DNA of 64,000 nucleotides from Cristatella mucedo (Eukaryota; Bryozoa; Phylactolaemata; Cristatellidae): assembly GCA_009760855.2 (NCBI GenBank), contig WPIO01000016.1, positions 1,966,001-2,030,000 of the forward strand, given 5' to 3'. Under the pieces are notes generated by a model that worked only from the letters and a program-made list of their open reading frames with translations, was not told the origin of the DNA and made no database searches. A program made the position numbers and the translations under genes. This document shows, in pieces, positions 63,001 through 64,000 of this stretch. Position 1 is the stretch's first letter; every line of letters begins with the position of its first letter.

Positions 63001-64000
63001 GCAGGCCGCGCCCTCCCGCTTGCCAGCGGTTCGGCTCTACAGCCGGATCTGGTGCTAGACAACGGCGCCGACAATGGCAATCGTCGTCGTGACGGTGCCG
63101 TACGACTGCAGGGAAGATGCCGCGGCTGCCGCCCGGAACAAGACCGATAAGCAAGCGACCATTGCCCGGTCGTTGCTGACCGCCGGCTATTGGTCGGCGG
63201 TGGCGAGGCCCTTCGCGGTCCGTGCTCTCGGCAGCTGGTGGCTGAACAATAAAGCTGGCTGCCTCGGCATTCTACGCACGGAGCTAAGGGCTCCGCATTG
63301 CGGCGGTCTCCGAAGTCATTACGTCAGCTCAAAAGCCGCGCTGCCTGCTCCTGAACCGGAAGGCGAGGGTAGCACTACCGCGACTTCCGGCAGGGCAGGG
63401 CACCGCCGGCTAACGTATACAAGGCACGTTCAATATTTTGATAAATCTTTAATATATTTATATATGTATATACATATATCGCGACGGTGCAACGGCGAGC
63501 CTGGATCTGAACAGTATTTCTGATTTCTGCCCGGTACACCGGCGCAGCAGCAGCAGCAGCGGGCGAGCGGTGACCCGCGGTGTTTTCGAAGCAATTTCTC
63601 AATTTAGTGCCATTTCCCCAAAATGGCCACATCAAATTGAGGACGGCCGCTCCTCCACTCGGAGTAGCGGAGCGGCTGCGGCGGATTAGCAGCTCTCTCA
63701 GGAGCTCTCTCAGGAGCTCTCAGGGGCTCCGGAGCGAGCGAGCGTCGGAGTCTAATCGATGCTCGAATCGAATTCTTTCGGTCGCGAAGCTTTCGATTAC
63801 CGTTCAGGCTTCGCGTGGCCGCCGCTCGCGAGAGGAGGCAATTGACCGACCGAGCGTCTCGAAGCGGCGGCGGCGGCGGCGGCGCCGGCCCGTACCCGGC
63901 GCGTACCCGGCGGCGGCGCGGCGTCTACTGCGACGCCAGCTGTCGCAATTGTCATTACAGATCCTCCCCCGCCCCCTGGACGCAGCTGGCAACCGGCTGG
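63001..64000. other. GC-rich terminal stretch, nothing recognised
   Basis: It contains a TA-rich patch at 63450-63480, a GCA triplet run at 63546-63560, a GGAGCTCTCTCA tandem at 63690-63725 and a GGC run near 63865-63882. No gene is supported. Confidence 0.4.

Overview
This is a nuclear genomic window from an invertebrate metazoan. Intron-split genes with GT-AG splice sites, CR1/L2-type non-LTR retrotransposons, tRNA-headed SINEs and abundant microsatellites exclude a prokaryote or virus. The conserved genes place it in animals but do not name a phylum; a non-bilaterian such as a sponge is possible but is only a guess.

Four protein-coding genes could be rebuilt exon by exon, with every reading-frame phase closing: (1) V-type ATPase subunit G, + strand, 13963-16806, 3 exons, 115 aa; (2) PRPF38B, - strand, 18730-25335, 5 exons, 516 aa; (3) PPIL3, a cyclophilin-type peptidyl-prolyl isomerase, + strand, 26931-42866, 5 exons, 161 aa; (4) a neuronal calcium sensor (NCS-1/frequenin/hippocalcin-type) EF-hand protein, - strand, 45835-58241, 7 exons including a 25-nt microexon, 223 aa. 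Strands alternate. V-ATPase G and PRPF38B are tail to tail. PRPF38B and PPIL3 are head to head across about 1.6 kb, and both families are spliceosome components. PPIL3 and the NCS gene are tail to tail.

Layout: 1-13.9 kb is intergenic and full of SINE and LINE relics, with one GC-rich candidate promoter or first exon near 6.0-6.5 kb. 14-26.9 kb is gene-dense. 27.5-42.7 kb is mostly two large PPIL3 introns filled by LINEs, including a near-complete LINE split by a younger copy inserted in the opposite orientation. 42.9-45.8 kb is a repeat-rich intergenic gap. 45.8-58.2 kb is the NCS gene; from about 48 kb onward the sequence becomes strongly GC-rich. 58.2-64 kb is GC-rich, with no gene I can name, a 5'-truncated LINE copy and a perfect 116-bp palindrome.

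Repeat families, named locally: LINE1 (APE endonuclease plus RT, (ATT)n tail), LINE2 (a second RT family with CATGA/CATTA-type tail), SINE1 (tRNA-like head with a B box) and SINE2 (tRNA-like head with a 3' tail matching the LINE1 3' end). The window also has several unusually good inverted repeats not explained by the coding genes.
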